Of a stretch of 64,000 bases of DNA, positions 54,746 through 63,251 are shown one piece after another; positions within the stretch are counted from its first letter, which is position 1; every line of letters begins with the position of its first letter. Origin of the DNA: JAJRZL01 sp964557855. GTDB taxonomy: Bacteria; Zixibacteria; MSB-5A5; GN15; FEB-12. The translations under genes were made by a program, and so were the position numbers. The notes beneath the pieces are model-generated. The model searched no databases. It was not told the DNA's origin and saw only the letters and a list, made by a program, of their open reading frames with translations. The stretch spans positions 27,860 through 91,859 of the forward strand of contig CAZLBP010000014.1 of assembly GCA_964557855.1 (NCBI GenBank). The letters are read 5' to 3'.

Positions 54746-55969
54746 TTATTCCTGGTTCTTGAACTCTTTGGTCTGTGCAATCACTGCCGCCCCGACCGAA
54801 TCGCCCCAGACATTGACCGTAGTTCGACAGCGATCAAGGAACCAGTCGATCGCCCAGATCAACCCGATTCCTTCCAGCGGCAGACCGACCGCATCCAGCA
54901 CAATAACCATCATTACTGTTCCCGCATGCGGAATCCCGGCGGCTCCGATTGAGGCCAGGGTGGCCGTCAGGAAGATGATGACTTGCGAGCCGACAGACAG
55001 GTCAATGCCGTATATCTGGGCGATAAACATGGCCGCGACCGCCTCGTACAGAGCCGTCCCATCCATGTTAATTGTAGCTCCCAGGGGCAGCACAAAAGAA
55101 GCGGCGCGCCGGTCGATTCTGTTTCTGTCTTCGACACACTCCATTGTCACTGGCAAGGTAGCCGTCGACGATGCCGTCGTAAACGCCGTCGCCAGCGCCT
55201 GACCGACGTTGACGAAGTACGCAAACGGCTTCCTTCTGCCAAGCAGGCGCAGGATCGTGGGCAGAGTTATGGTAGCGTGGATCAGCAATCCGAGCAGCAC
55301 GGTAAAAATGTACCAGCCGAGGCCGGTGACAAGTTGTTCGAGCGATTCCTTTTGTTCCGCGACAATACCACCGATCAAGGCGAAGACACCTATTGGACCA
55401 AACCAGATTATGAGAATCACTATTCTCATCATGGCGGTGTTAATTCCGTCAAAGACGGCAATGACCGGTTTCCCTTTGTCGCCAATAGCCGTTAGCACCG
55501 CGCCAAAGAGCAAAGAAAAGACGATCAACGGCAGTATCTGACTTTCCGTCGCCGCTTGAAAAATGTTCGGTGGTATGAGACCGACAATAACATCAATCAG
55601 TGTCTTACCGGCACTGCCCTCCAGTATCTCTGACACATCAGCGCTCAACACCTCAATCCCGCTGCCGGGCTGAACAATGTTGACCAGAATCAGGCCGACT
55701 AATACCGAGAAGCCGGTTGTCGTGAAATAGAATAAGATGGTCTTCACGCTCGTCCTGCCCAGCTTCCGGATGTCTCCCAGAGAAGCCACGCCAACTATCA
55801 TCGAAGCTACAACCAGAGGCACCACTATCATCTTCAGTGCGTTCAGAAATATCGTGCCCAGAAATCTGATACTCAGCATGAAATCGCTGAGGACATAGCC
55901 GCACACACCTCCCAGGATAGCGCCGGTGATCATACCGATCAGAATAATGTTGCTTGTCTTCTTATCCAT
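54746..55969 (-). CDS. Dicarboxylate/amino acid:cation symporter
   Basis: A 407-residue inner-membrane transporter of the DAACS (GltP/DctA) family, coupling uptake of glutamate, aspartate or C4-dicarboxylates to Na+ or H+. Expected features: about eight hydrophobic helices, the serine-rich hairpin (TAFTTASSTATLPVTMECVED), GATINMDGTALYEAVAAMFIAQ and AAGIPHAGTVMMVIVLDAVGLP. Length and order match the family. It has a well-formed promoter upstream (56006-56034). In a fermenting organism it could bring in amino-acid substrates. Confidence 0.93.
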   Translation of the reverse strand: MDKKTSNIILIGMITGAILGGVCGYVLSDFMLSIRFLGTIFLNALKMIVVPLVVASMIVGVASLGDIRKLGRTSVKTILFYFTTTGFSVLVGLILVNIVQPGSGIEVLSADVSEILEGSAGKTLIDVIVGLIPPNIFQAATESQILPLIVFSLLFGAVLTAIGDKGKPVIAVFDGINTAMMRIVILIIWFGPIGVFALIGGIVAEQKESLEQLVTGLGWYIFTVLLGLLIHATITLPTILRLLGRRKPFAYFVNVGQALATAFTTASSTATLPVTMECVEDRNRIDRRAASFVLPLGATINMDGTALYEAVAAMFIAQIYGIDLSVGSQVIIFLTATLASIGAAGIPHAGTVMMVIVLDAVGLPLEGIGLIWAIDWFLDRCRTTVNVWGDSVGAAVIAQTKEFKNQE

Positions 55970-56005
55970 CTCAAGTCATTTGTCTGTTGTCCAGATTTGA
56001 GGCCC

Positions 56006-56034
56006 AGTATAAAAAGATGTGTCGGATATGACAA
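56006..56034 (-). promoter_or_regulatory. Sigma-70-type promoter for symporter
   Basis: On the minus strand: TTGTCA, 17-base spacer, TATACT, about 37 bases before the start codon at 55969. A plus-strand TATAAT at 56037-56042 might serve the next gene but has no good -35. Confidence 0.6.
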
Positions 56035-56172
56035 CCTATAATATCCCGTCTATGTCTTCGGAACCCGTCTGCAGCCAGGATGCTTCTCCATTCAGACAGT
56101 TAACATCAATCGTTTCTTGTCGATAAAAGAACTAGCGACAGTTGCACACAGCCTCCAGAGAGGGACAGTCCG

Positions 56173-56592
56173 ATGTACAAAATCGAAAAAAGAGAATTCG
56201 GCTTCAAACTATATTTCAGTGGTGTGATTCAAGCCGATGAAATGCGGCGTTGGCTGGAGGAATCAGAGAAGGTGTTGGCAGATACCTGCGGAATTTTCTG
56301 TGTTTTTGTCGACATGCGGGGATTGCAGGTTTTGCCGCCCAGCTCACAAGAGTTCATGAAGCAGGGACAACAGCTTTACAAGCGCAAGGGAATGGTACGG
56401 TCAGTAGTCATCACTGACACGGACGTCAATCGACTGCAATTTGTCCACATCGCCAGAAAGACCGGCATTTGCGAGGGCGAAAGGTACATTGACGCTGCCA
56501 CGGAACCAAACTGGGAGGAAGTCGGGCTGGACTGGATTCTGGAAGGAATCGAACCGCCCGTAAGTGTGCCTGCGGTCTTACGGAAGACATAA
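56173..56592 (+). CDS. Conserved hypothetical, possible SpoIIAA/STAS-like fold
   Basis: A 139-residue cytosolic protein. The pattern YKIEKREFGFKLYFSGVIQADEMRRWLEES, then FCVFVDMRGLQVLPPSSQEFMKQGQQLYKRKGMVRSVVIT, resembles an alternating beta/alpha STAS or SpoIIAA-like domain. The usual phospho-acceptor serine is not evident. A link to the RsbW/RsbU fusion (14762-16732) would be speculative. It has no same-strand neighbour. Confidence 0.45.
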   Translation: MYKIEKREFGFKLYFSGVIQADEMRRWLEESEKVLADTCGIFCVFVDMRGLQVLPPSSQEFMKQGQQLYKRKGMVRSVVITDTDVNRLQFVHIARKTGICEGERYIDAATEPNWEEVGLDWILEGIEPPVSVPAVLRKT

Positions 56593-56606
56593 TAACCCCA
56601 CTCAGT

Positions 56607-57230
56607 CTAATCCAGAAGACGCGCCACTGCGTCCCACAGAGGTACCAGCCGGGCTGATGCAGAGACGGCCTTCCGAATGAAGTCAATTGCTGCAGGCAGA
56701 GGTTTCTTCTTCGGGATTGGCTCCATACGAAGTTCAGCGAGATGGTCTAACTCCTTAAGTATCTCATCTTTGGTTTCACTGTTTAGCTCAGATGCCTCTC
56801 GCAATTCTCTCCGAAATTGGTCCAGTGCATTTTCCAGCGAGTCGGCGGGACCGGCAGTAGCAATATCCTGATGCAGATTGACATTGGCGCCATCACCGAA
56901 GTAGTTGATTGTTACGACCGAGTCAGATGCCGTAATCCTGGAACTGAGATGATCGACTTCACGGGTCGAACGGGATTGTACTGGACCCCTTTCCCGGCAG
57001 GGTGTTGAACTACATTGATGTGGTTGTTGCGGCAAGTCCTGCGAATCCACCTCAATGGATTCGTGTGACCTGCCGCTCCTAAGTCGGGCATTGTCAACAG
57101 ACCCTTGAGAACAGGGCAAGACATTCTCAATCAGGAAGCGTGAGATTGACAGGATTCTGTCAAAACAATCGTGGCAGAGCCAGTAGCCGGCGATATATTT
57201 GCCGGCGCGGCCGGCGCAAAGTGTACACAT
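56607..57230 (-). CDS. Zinc-ribbon/helical protein interrupted by a palindromic repeat
   Basis: A 207-residue open frame beginning MCTLCAGRAGKYIAGYWLCHDC, a CxxC...CxxC zinc-ribbon pair, with AAGGAGG upstream of the ATG. Residues about 50-75 (GRSHESIEVDSQDLPQQP) are the translation of the 48-base repeat copy C, in frame. The rest (VVTINYFGDGANVNLHQDI and a C-terminal helical bundle, LENALDQFRRELREAS) resembles the small helical tails found on some bacterial defence or stress proteins. The function is unknown. The repeat may be a late insertion that kept the frame, or may mark two formerly separate genes. Confidence 0.55.
   Translation of the reverse strand: MCTLCAGRAGKYIAGYWLCHDCFDRILSISRFLIENVLPCSQGSVDNARLRSGRSHESIEVDSQDLPQQPHQCSSTPCRERGPVQSRSTREVDHLSSRITASDSVVTINYFGDGANVNLHQDIATAGPADSLENALDQFRRELREASELNSETKDEILKELDHLAELRMEPIPKKKPLPAAIDFIRKAVSASARLVPLWDAVARLLD
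57029..57076 (+). repeat. 48-bp palindromic repeat, copy C, inside a gene
   Basis: Outer arms GCGGCAAGTC and GACCTGCCGC, inner arms CGAATCCA and TGGATTCG around CCTCAA, giving two nested stems. It lies within the minus-strand open frame 56607-57230 and preserves it. Confidence 0.8.
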
Positions 57231-57316
57231 AAGAGTTCGAACCTCCTTGTTTCGAGTTAGTTTCCACGATGCAAACTAGCTCATAAGAGGCTTGTCACCA
57301 ATCACTTAGCTGTCAA

Positions 57317-57348
57317 AAAGTGTCGCACTTTGTCACAAGAATATGACA
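57317..57348. promoter_or_regulatory. Paired dyads in divergent region
   Basis: AAAGTG-TCG-CACTTT (57317-57331) followed by TGTCA-N8-TGACA (57331-57348). They lie between the zinc-ribbon gene and the membrane gene that point away from each other, a suitable place for an operator. Confidence 0.35.
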
Positions 57349-57527
57349 CTCGCGAACAGCTGGCCGACATGTTATGCAGAAGAGATATCACACGGCATAG
57401 GCACATATTTCGATAACCTTAATGGACCCGTGGCCTCTTTCTTGTTGACATGTCACCAGTTATCTTCAGTAGATAGTTCACTGTAGACTGACCAACGAAA
57501 ACGCACGATGCAAGAAAGGAGTCGGGA

Positions 57528-57914
57528 GTGGAGTTCTTAGCTCTCTTAGCTGTCACTTTGGGCATCGCATGCGGGGTCGCCGCCCTTGTTCTGCTGGCTT
57601 TTCGAAAGCCGGTCGATAGGATTTTAGGCAGAATAATAGGCGAGGAAATAGCTGATGCCTGGCGTAAGTTCCTCATGTTCGCTCTGTTTGTTGTCGGAGT
57701 ATCATCCGGCGTTCGCATTTGGAAACTGGAACAATTCCTGCAGCCTGCCGCCGAAGGAAAGCCACGTCTGATCTTGACTCCGGAATATTGGGGATTGGAG
57801 ATTTACCGCACGGTCATTGACACTTTGGGAGGCATGGCGTGGGCTTTACTGGTGTTCTTTGTGATCGCTTTGATTGCGTTTGTGATAGTGAAGAGAAAGG
57901 AAGGTGGGGCCTAG
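57528..57914 (+). CDS. Small two-helix membrane protein
   Basis: A 128-residue protein with an N-terminal helix (LLAVTLGIACGVAALVLLAF), a second hydrophobic stretch (FLMFALFVVGVSSGV) and a C-terminal helix (WALLVFFVIALIAFVIV) followed by KRKEGG. The start is GTG at 57528, supported by AAAGGAG upstream. No family recognised. It ends two bases before the convergent membrane gene. Confidence 0.65.
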   Translation: MEFLALLAVTLGIACGVAALVLLAFRKPVDRILGRIIGEEIADAWRKFLMFALFVVGVSSGVRIWKLEQFLQPAAEGKPRLILTPEYWGLEIYRTVIDTLGGMAWALLVFFVIALIAFVIVKRKEGGA

Positions 57915-57916
57915 TA

Positions 57917-59029
57917 TTAGTTGCCGACGAAGAGAGACCAGAGAAACGCACTGGGAAGAGAACGCATGACATCGATATACACCTTGGCGGTGTAAAGCTG
58001 GGGTACGAGGAAGTTGAGCAATATCAGCCAGCCCACCCATTTCCGGAAATACAGGGCATCGGTCGAGAACAGGTGTTTCAGAGCAATAAACATGACCAAA
58101 AACCCCATGGTTAACATGCGTGATGAATCGAAAGCGACAATCAGTTGGGCTCCTGTACAGACCATGAGAATAATCATAGAGTAGATCTCATGGCGTTGGC
58201 CCGATTTCCACAGCGAATACCCGGCCACGAACGGAATCAGCCAGAAGGCCTTGAACACGGTAAACAGCCCCAACGACTGGTAGGGGTAGGACTTGGCCAG
58301 CGTACTCAGCGGGTTTTCCAGCAGCGGGCGCCAATAATAGGCGAGATCATAGGCAACTGTCTGCTGGGCCGACATCCACTGACGGAACAGCATATACAAG
58401 CCGATAGTGACGCCGAATCCCGCCATCAACATGAAGCTCGTCTTTGTCCTATTGTTCGCCTCTCGAAAATAGAGGTAGCAGAACCAGGGTACGAGAAAGG
58501 CGATTGACTCCCGATTGAAGAGACCCAGTAAGAACAGGACAAAGAACGCCAGGCGGTTTTTCCGCGTTATCCACATGAGGAGGATGATAAGATAGGTAGT
58601 CGAGTCCGTGTATCCGCCATAGTAAATGGTGGTGAGGGTGACCAAAGAGAAGCACATCACTGCGGCCGCCACCAGGCTGTCTCCGGGTTTGGGCGCCTGG
58701 GTCCGGAAATAGAGATAGGTCGTGACCAGGAACAGGGCGGCGAACAACAGGTTGGTGATTATAATCAGCTCACCCCGCAGCCCGAGAAAGTAGCTGATAA
58801 GGGGTGTCAGAATACGAAAGGCCAGGGGATTGTTTCCCGCTGCGCCAAACGGATCAGCGGCCAGCCTGGCGTAGCTCACGCCCAGGGCGACACACTCGGT
58901 AGCCGGACGGACATAGATGGCGGCCAGGCCCATGAGAATAAGAGACGATATGACCGCCCATCCCCAACGGCCGAACCGGGACTCATTGGAGGTGACCAGC
59001 CGGTTGAGTCTCGTATACGTGATTTGCAT
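57917..59029 (-). CDS. Polytopic membrane protein, glycosyltransferase-like
   Basis: A 370-residue protein with about nine hydrophobic helices (AVISSLILMGLAAIYV, LIIITNLLFAALFLVTTYLYF, FFVLFLLGLFNRESIAFLVPWF). A NRES motif and an acidic patch after the first helix are reminiscent of GT-C membrane glycosyltransferases, but no catalytic signature is certain. The start is uncertain: the ATG at 59029 has GGAAGGG directly in front (tight spacing), while a TTG at 59101 directly follows the ackA stop without one. It is likely co-transcribed with ackA. Confidence 0.6.
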   Translation of the reverse strand: MQITYTRLNRLVTSNESRFGRWGWAVISSLILMGLAAIYVRPATECVALGVSYARLAADPFGAAGNNPLAFRILTPLISYFLGLRGELIIITNLLFAALFLVTTYLYFRTQAPKPGDSLVAAAVMCFSLVTLTTIYYGGYTDSTTYLIILLMWITRKNRLAFFVLFLLGLFNRESIAFLVPWFCYLYFREANNRTKTSFMLMAGFGVTIGLYMLFRQWMSAQQTVAYDLAYYWRPLLENPLSTLAKSYPYQSLGLFTVFKAFWLIPFVAGYSLWKSGQRHEIYSMIILMVCTGAQLIVAFDSSRMLTMGFLVMFIALKHLFSTDALYFRKWVGWLILLNFLVPQLYTAKVYIDVMRSLPSAFLWSLFVGN

Positions 59030-59101
59030 CCCTTCCAGACTGCTAAGTTGAGTTAGGTCAAAAAGTCCACAATTAGATAGTAACCCGGCTGTCCCGCACA
59101 A

Positions 59102-60310
59102 CTACTGCTTTTGTTTACCGACAATGCGTAGCGTATCCCTGGCGATGACCAGTTCCTCATTTGTAGGCACGACCATTACCCGGACTTTGCTGCCCTCGGT
59201 CGAGATATCCTTTTCAACCGCCTTGGTAGACGAGTTGCTGCGGGAATCGATGCGAATGCCCAGGAACTCCAAACCTTCGCATGCTTTGCGGCGCACCTCT
59301 ATGGCATTCTCGCCGACACCGCCGGTGAACACCAGGGCATCCAGACCGCCCATGGCGGCGGCATAAGCACCAATATACTTCTTAATACGATAGCAGAAGA
59401 CATCGAGAGCTAATTGGGCCGTGCTGTGTCCGCCGGCGGCGGCGCCGATAATCTCCTGCATATCGGAGGACACTCCCGAAATCCCCGCCAGGCCGGAGTG
59501 CTTGTTGAGCAACGTGCTGGCTTCGTGGAGCGATAACTCTTCGCGGCTCATGATGTGGAGTATGATGGCCGGATCCAGATCTCCCGAGCGGGTCCCCATC
59601 AAGAGCCCTTCGAGCGGTGTGAAGCCCATCGATGTATCTACCGAGACGTTGTTCTGAATGGCAGCCATCGAAGCTCCGTTACCGAGGTGGGCTGTAATTA
59701 TACGCAGTTCCTCAAGCGGCTTGTTCATCATCGCGGCGGCCCGCTCGCTGACATAACGATGAGACATACCATGAAAACCGTACCGACGAATACCGTACCT
59801 TTTGTACAGAACATAAGGGATACCGTAGACGTAGGCATAATCCGGCATCTTGTAGTGCATGGCGGTATCAAAGACTGCTACTTGCGGAACGTCGACAAGG
59901 GTCTTCTCGCAGGCATTAATGCCGCGGATATTATGCGGATTGTGCAACGGCGCCAGTTCAATCAGATTTCTTAGTTCCTGCATAAGGTCTTTGGTAATCA
60001 GGACCGAGTCGGTGAAGCTCTCGCCGCCGTGGACAACGCGGTGGCCGACAGCTTCGATTTCGGCGCGATCCTTGATGACGCCATGGTTCTTTGACAGCAG
60101 CATCGACACGACGTATTCGATGGCGGCAATATGATCGAGGATTTCGGCCGACACTTTGACCTCGGGTCGGTCATGCGGCTTGTGAGTCAGGACCGATTCG
60201 GACATGCCGATCCGGGATACGTTGCCTTTGGCCAGCGCCTGCTCGATTTCGGAATCGATGAGCTGGTACTTGACCGATGATGAGCCACAGTTGAGAACGA
60301 GGATTTTCAT
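59102..60310 (-). CDS. ackA: Acetate kinase
   Basis: Interconverts acetyl phosphate + ADP and acetate + ATP in the cytosol. The 402 residues carry LVLNCGSSSVKYQLIDSE, RVVHGGESF, VFDTAMHYKMPDYA, ITAHLGNGASMAAIQNN and FTGGVGENAIEVR, all in family positions and length. It lies 24 bases after hbd in the same strand run. No pta gene is beside it; one of the Ptb-like enzymes elsewhere could supply acetyl phosphate. Confidence 0.97.
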   Translation of the reverse strand: MKILVLNCGSSSVKYQLIDSEIEQALAKGNVSRIGMSESVLTHKPHDRPEVKVSAEILDHIAAIEYVVSMLLSKNHGVIKDRAEIEAVGHRVVHGGESFTDSVLITKDLMQELRNLIELAPLHNPHNIRGINACEKTLVDVPQVAVFDTAMHYKMPDYAYVYGIPYVLYKRYGIRRYGFHGMSHRYVSERAAAMMNKPLEELRIITAHLGNGASMAAIQNNVSVDTSMGFTPLEGLLMGTRSGDLDPAIILHIMSREELSLHEASTLLNKHSGLAGISGVSSDMQEIIGAAAGGHSTAQLALDVFCYRIKKYIGAYAAAMGGLDALVFTGGVGENAIEVRRKACEGLEFLGIRIDSRSNSSTKAVEKDISTEGSKVRVMVVPTNEELVIARDTLRIVGKQKQ

Positions 60311-60334
60311 ACGGAATGCCTCCCTTGAAATCGG

Positions 60335-61225
60335 CTATACCTTGATTTCGCTTTCACGAATCCGGTTGCCTTCTTCGTCATATTCAAAAAAGCCCTTACC
60401 GGTCTTGACCCCAAGATGCCCCGCTCGAACCATCTTTCGGAGCAGCGGACAAGGGTTGTACTTGTGTTCCGAAAGCTCGCGCAGGAGATTCTCCATCCAG
60501 GACATGACCACGTCCAGACCCATCATATCGGCCAGTTTGAGCGGTCCGACATTGAAGCCGAAGCCCAATTTCATGGCCCGGTCGATATCCTCGGCTGACG
60601 CCACCTGTTCCATCAGTACGTGCATCGCTTCATTAAGAAGCGGGACAATGATCCGGGTCGTGACGTAACCGGGATACTCATTCACAGTAATGTAGTCTTT
60701 GTTGAGAAGTCGGGCGAACTCAACCGCTTTCTGAAACGTCTCGCTGTCCGTTTTGAGACCTTTGACTATTTCAACCAACGGGATTTTGGTGACCGGGTTC
60801 AGGAAGTGCATGCCGATAATCTTCTCAGGTCGTTCAGTCGCCTCGGCGATTTCCGACACCGAGATAGTGCCGGTATTGGTGATCATCAGGCAATCGGGAG
60901 GACAAAGTGAATCCAGCTTCTCGAACAGGTCTCGCTTCTTGTTCAGATCTTCGGGAATAGCCTCGATGACGATTTCGGCCTCATCGGCGATAGTCAGATC
61001 AGAAGAAGGGTAGATTCGCGAAAGAATGGCCTTCTTGTCTGATTCGGTCAGTCCCCATTTACCGATTTCACGATCCATGGCTTCGGATATCCCTTTGACG
61101 CCGCGCTCGGCCAAACGCGTCGTCTTATCCACGAGCGTCACCTCGGTACCCTCAGAAGCGATAGCTTCTGCCAGTCCCTGTCCCATCACCCCCGCGCCGA
61201 TTACAATTATCTTTGCAGCAGGCAT
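60335..61225 (-). CDS. hbd: 3-hydroxyacyl-CoA (3-hydroxybutyryl-CoA) dehydrogenase
   Basis: Oxidises or forms 3-hydroxyacyl-CoA with NAD(P). The 296 residues show the Rossmann motif VIGAGVMGQGLAEAIASEG, the acceptor-acid region VTLVDKTT, the catalytic HFLNPVTKIPLVEIV and NEYPGYVTTRIIVPLLNEA, with the C-terminal domain ending TGKGFFEYD. I start it at 61225 (AAAGGA upstream); the frame is open further but without homology. It lies upstream of ackA, so acyl-CoA and acetate steps are linked. Confidence 0.92.
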   Translation of the reverse strand: MPAAKIIVIGAGVMGQGLAEAIASEGTEVTLVDKTTRLAERGVKGISEAMDREIGKWGLTESDKKAILSRIYPSSDLTIADEAEIVIEAIPEDLNKKRDLFEKLDSLCPPDCLMITNTGTISVSEIAEATERPEKIIGMHFLNPVTKIPLVEIVKGLKTDSETFQKAVEFARLLNKDYITVNEYPGYVTTRIIVPLLNEAMHVLMEQVASAEDIDRAMKLGFGFNVGPLKLADMMGLDVVMSWMENLLRELSEHKYNPCPLLRKMVRAGHLGVKTGKGFFEYDEEGNRIRESEIKV

Positions 61226-61266
61226 ATTTACAATCCTTTCGGTGTTCTGCAGGCCAACGTCCGACC

Positions 61267-61294
61267 AATATAATTGCTTCTCTAACCGTGGCAA
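61267..61294 (-). promoter_or_regulatory. Candidate promoter of hbd-ackA
   Basis: Minus strand TTGCCA, 16-base spacer, TATATT. About 41 bases before the hbd start codon. Confidence 0.45.
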
Positions 61295-61450
61295 CAGATT
61301 TATATTCCGCTCACGATGAACCGACGAATTGTGAGTCCGAGGCCGGAATCCGGTGTACAATCAATAATGGAGAAGACCTACGGGAATATATCCGAACACG
61401 AGTTCCCGCGTTTTCGTCGTACTCACGGTAGGATAAGAGAAGGAGCACCA

Positions 61451-62107
61451 ATGTTCAGACTGAAGTTACTTGTCATGACCGTAACCGCCCTGGCGTGTCT
61501 CATGGTTTCGCCGGCCGATGCCAGGATTACGCGGGTTGCCGCGCAATACAATTTGGTGAATTTCTATGGTGGATACGCGACGCCTCACGGTGAGTATGAT
61601 GAGGTGGGTCTGATACGGTTTGTCGATGAACTGGATCGTCCGGTCGAATTGGATGCCGACAGTCTGTTCGAGGAGACCTTCTTCCTGGGGCTCGACTACG
61701 GCACCCTGTATCGCAAGCATTTTCTGTTTCTGATCGGTTTTCGTTACACGCAACACAGTGTCAAGGAGTGGTTGGAGCGATCGTACGGAGAAGAGATCGG
61801 CTTTCACCAGTATGATATTGAGTTGAATGCCAATTACATGTTTGTGGACCTGGCTAACACTCCGATATCACCTAACATTGGCGCCGGTGTACAGGCCGGA
61901 TTTACCTCGTTCGCACCAAAGGGCTTCGATAACGAATCGGAGATCAATCTTGCCCTGAGTGTAAATGCCGGTCTTGATCTTAAAGTGTATGAAGGTCCCC
62001 GGTCATTTGTGACGTTAGCCTCCATGAACGATTTCAATCTCCTGGCGTCGGATGACCGCCCCAAGTACCTAAATCTGGGCCTGGCGCTCAGGTACTATTT
62101 CCGCTGA
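61451..62107 (+). CDS. Small outer-membrane beta-barrel-like protein
   Basis: A 218-residue exported protein (signal peptide FRLKLLVMTVTALACLMV) starting at ATG 61451, with AGAAGGAG upstream. It continues with alternating amphipathic strands (NLVNFYGGYATPHGEYDEV, ETFFLGLDYGTLYRKHFLFLIGFRYTQHS, YDIELNANYMFVDL, YLNLGLALRYYF) and ends in an aromatic F-R tail, consistent with an eight-strand barrel. No specific family recognised. Confidence 0.7.
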   Translation: MFRLKLLVMTVTALACLMVSPADARITRVAAQYNLVNFYGGYATPHGEYDEVGLIRFVDELDRPVELDADSLFEETFFLGLDYGTLYRKHFLFLIGFRYTQHSVKEWLERSYGEEIGFHQYDIELNANYMFVDLANTPISPNIGAGVQAGFTSFAPKGFDNESEINLALSVNAGLDLKVYEGPRSFVTLASMNDFNLLASDDRPKYLNLGLALRYYFR

Positions 62108-62169
62108 TCGCTCCGATAGTCGAGAATGAAACAGGAGCAAAAGCCCTTTGAGATGGGTTAAGTACTTGC

Positions 62170-63192
62170 ATGAAAACCACGGAGAAACATGTGATATTTG
62201 CTGCACTGATTACGGTGCTTATGGTGTTATGCCTGAGCTGCGGTGATGACAAACCAAATGGTCCGCAGCCCGATTTCCAGAGCCTTCAAGCGCCGAACGG
62301 ACTGTACTATCTGGGAGTGATGGAGGACAGCACGTTCAATAAGGCGCCGGAATTCACGGTGGTCGACAAAGAAGGCGCCCCACTTACGAATCAACAAATC
62401 CAGGTAGAACTGATTGCCGGCGACGGCACTCTGGCACCCAAGAGCATCGTGACCGACTCCACCGGCATCGCCACGCTGAGCTACACGTTTTCCGGCAATC
62501 TGGGATACGCCGTTGTCCGCCTGACAGCGCCCGACAACGATTCCTTGGATGTTTACCTGCGTGCTGACGTCATCCGGACCGGTGTCCACGGACAGGTGCA
62601 GTACATCCAGTTCGACGACACGTATGCCGATGTGAAAAACATTTTGGGCGAGCCGGAATCCGTGGATATCATTCCGGACAACGTGGCGCCCGATCACAAG
62701 ATTATCTATGTCGTCTATGAGAACTCGCTCGGGATCGTAGTCATGGTTGCCGATGAGGACTTGGATAAGAAGATATATGATACGTCAAGCGTTTATGGTG
62801 TCATCATGAATACCGTCTACGACACGAAAACCGATGACAGCATCCCCATCGGTGTCAAATCCTCGTTTGCCGACGTGCGCGCCGTATATGGCGCGCCCAG
62901 TCGCATTTTGCGAGATCCTCTGTCGCCGGGAGACATTCGCATCGACTATGATACTCTGGGCGCGCGGTTCTACAGTGACAGTACGCCCTTAGTCGACACC
63001 AGCTTCACGGTCAGGGATACTATTATCGTGGAACTGCACTGGACCGAAGGAGTGAGTTTTGACGGCAACCCACCCATTTCAGGAAGAAAAGAACCTGCTG
63101 ATATCATATCGGCGGCTCCTGGAAGTCGGTGTTATCACCTGCACTCGTCACCCAATGCCACCGGAGATCGCTTCAACGTCATTGCGCCTTGA
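62170..63192 (+). CDS. Lipoprotein with Ig-like domain and two DVxxxxGxP repeats
   Basis: A 340-residue protein with an N-terminal hydrophobic stretch ending near Cys24 (LMVLCLSC), so probably a lipoprotein, though the lipobox is not ideal. Residues about 55-140 form an Ig-like unit (VVDKEGAPLTNQQIQVELIAGDGTL). Two repeats follow: YADVKNILGEPESVDII and FADVRAVYGAPSRILRD, each followed by a hydrophobic strand with YVVYENSLGIVVMV or RIDYDTLGARFY, resembling the BamE/SmpA-like DVxxxLGxP motif. Function unknown. Confidence 0.65.
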   Translation: MKTTEKHVIFAALITVLMVLCLSCGDDKPNGPQPDFQSLQAPNGLYYLGVMEDSTFNKAPEFTVVDKEGAPLTNQQIQVELIAGDGTLAPKSIVTDSTGIATLSYTFSGNLGYAVVRLTAPDNDSLDVYLRADVIRTGVHGQVQYIQFDDTYADVKNILGEPESVDIIPDNVAPDHKIIYVVYENSLGIVVMVADEDLDKKIYDTSSVYGVIMNTVYDTKTDDSIPIGVKSSFADVRAVYGAPSRILRDPLSPGDIRIDYDTLGARFYSDSTPLVDTSFTVRDTIIVELHWTEGVSFDGNPPISGRKEPADIISAAPGSRCYHLHSSPNATGDRFNVIAP

Positions 63193-63251
63193 CAGCTTTC
63201 CCGCTCGGACATATATTCGCCGAAAACTACTAACCTCAAGAGGAATGGATT

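Noticed and set aside
57360..57385. Sigma-54 promoter (TGGCC ... ATGC) before 57528
   Set aside because: The GG and GC elements are 12 bases apart, not the required 10.
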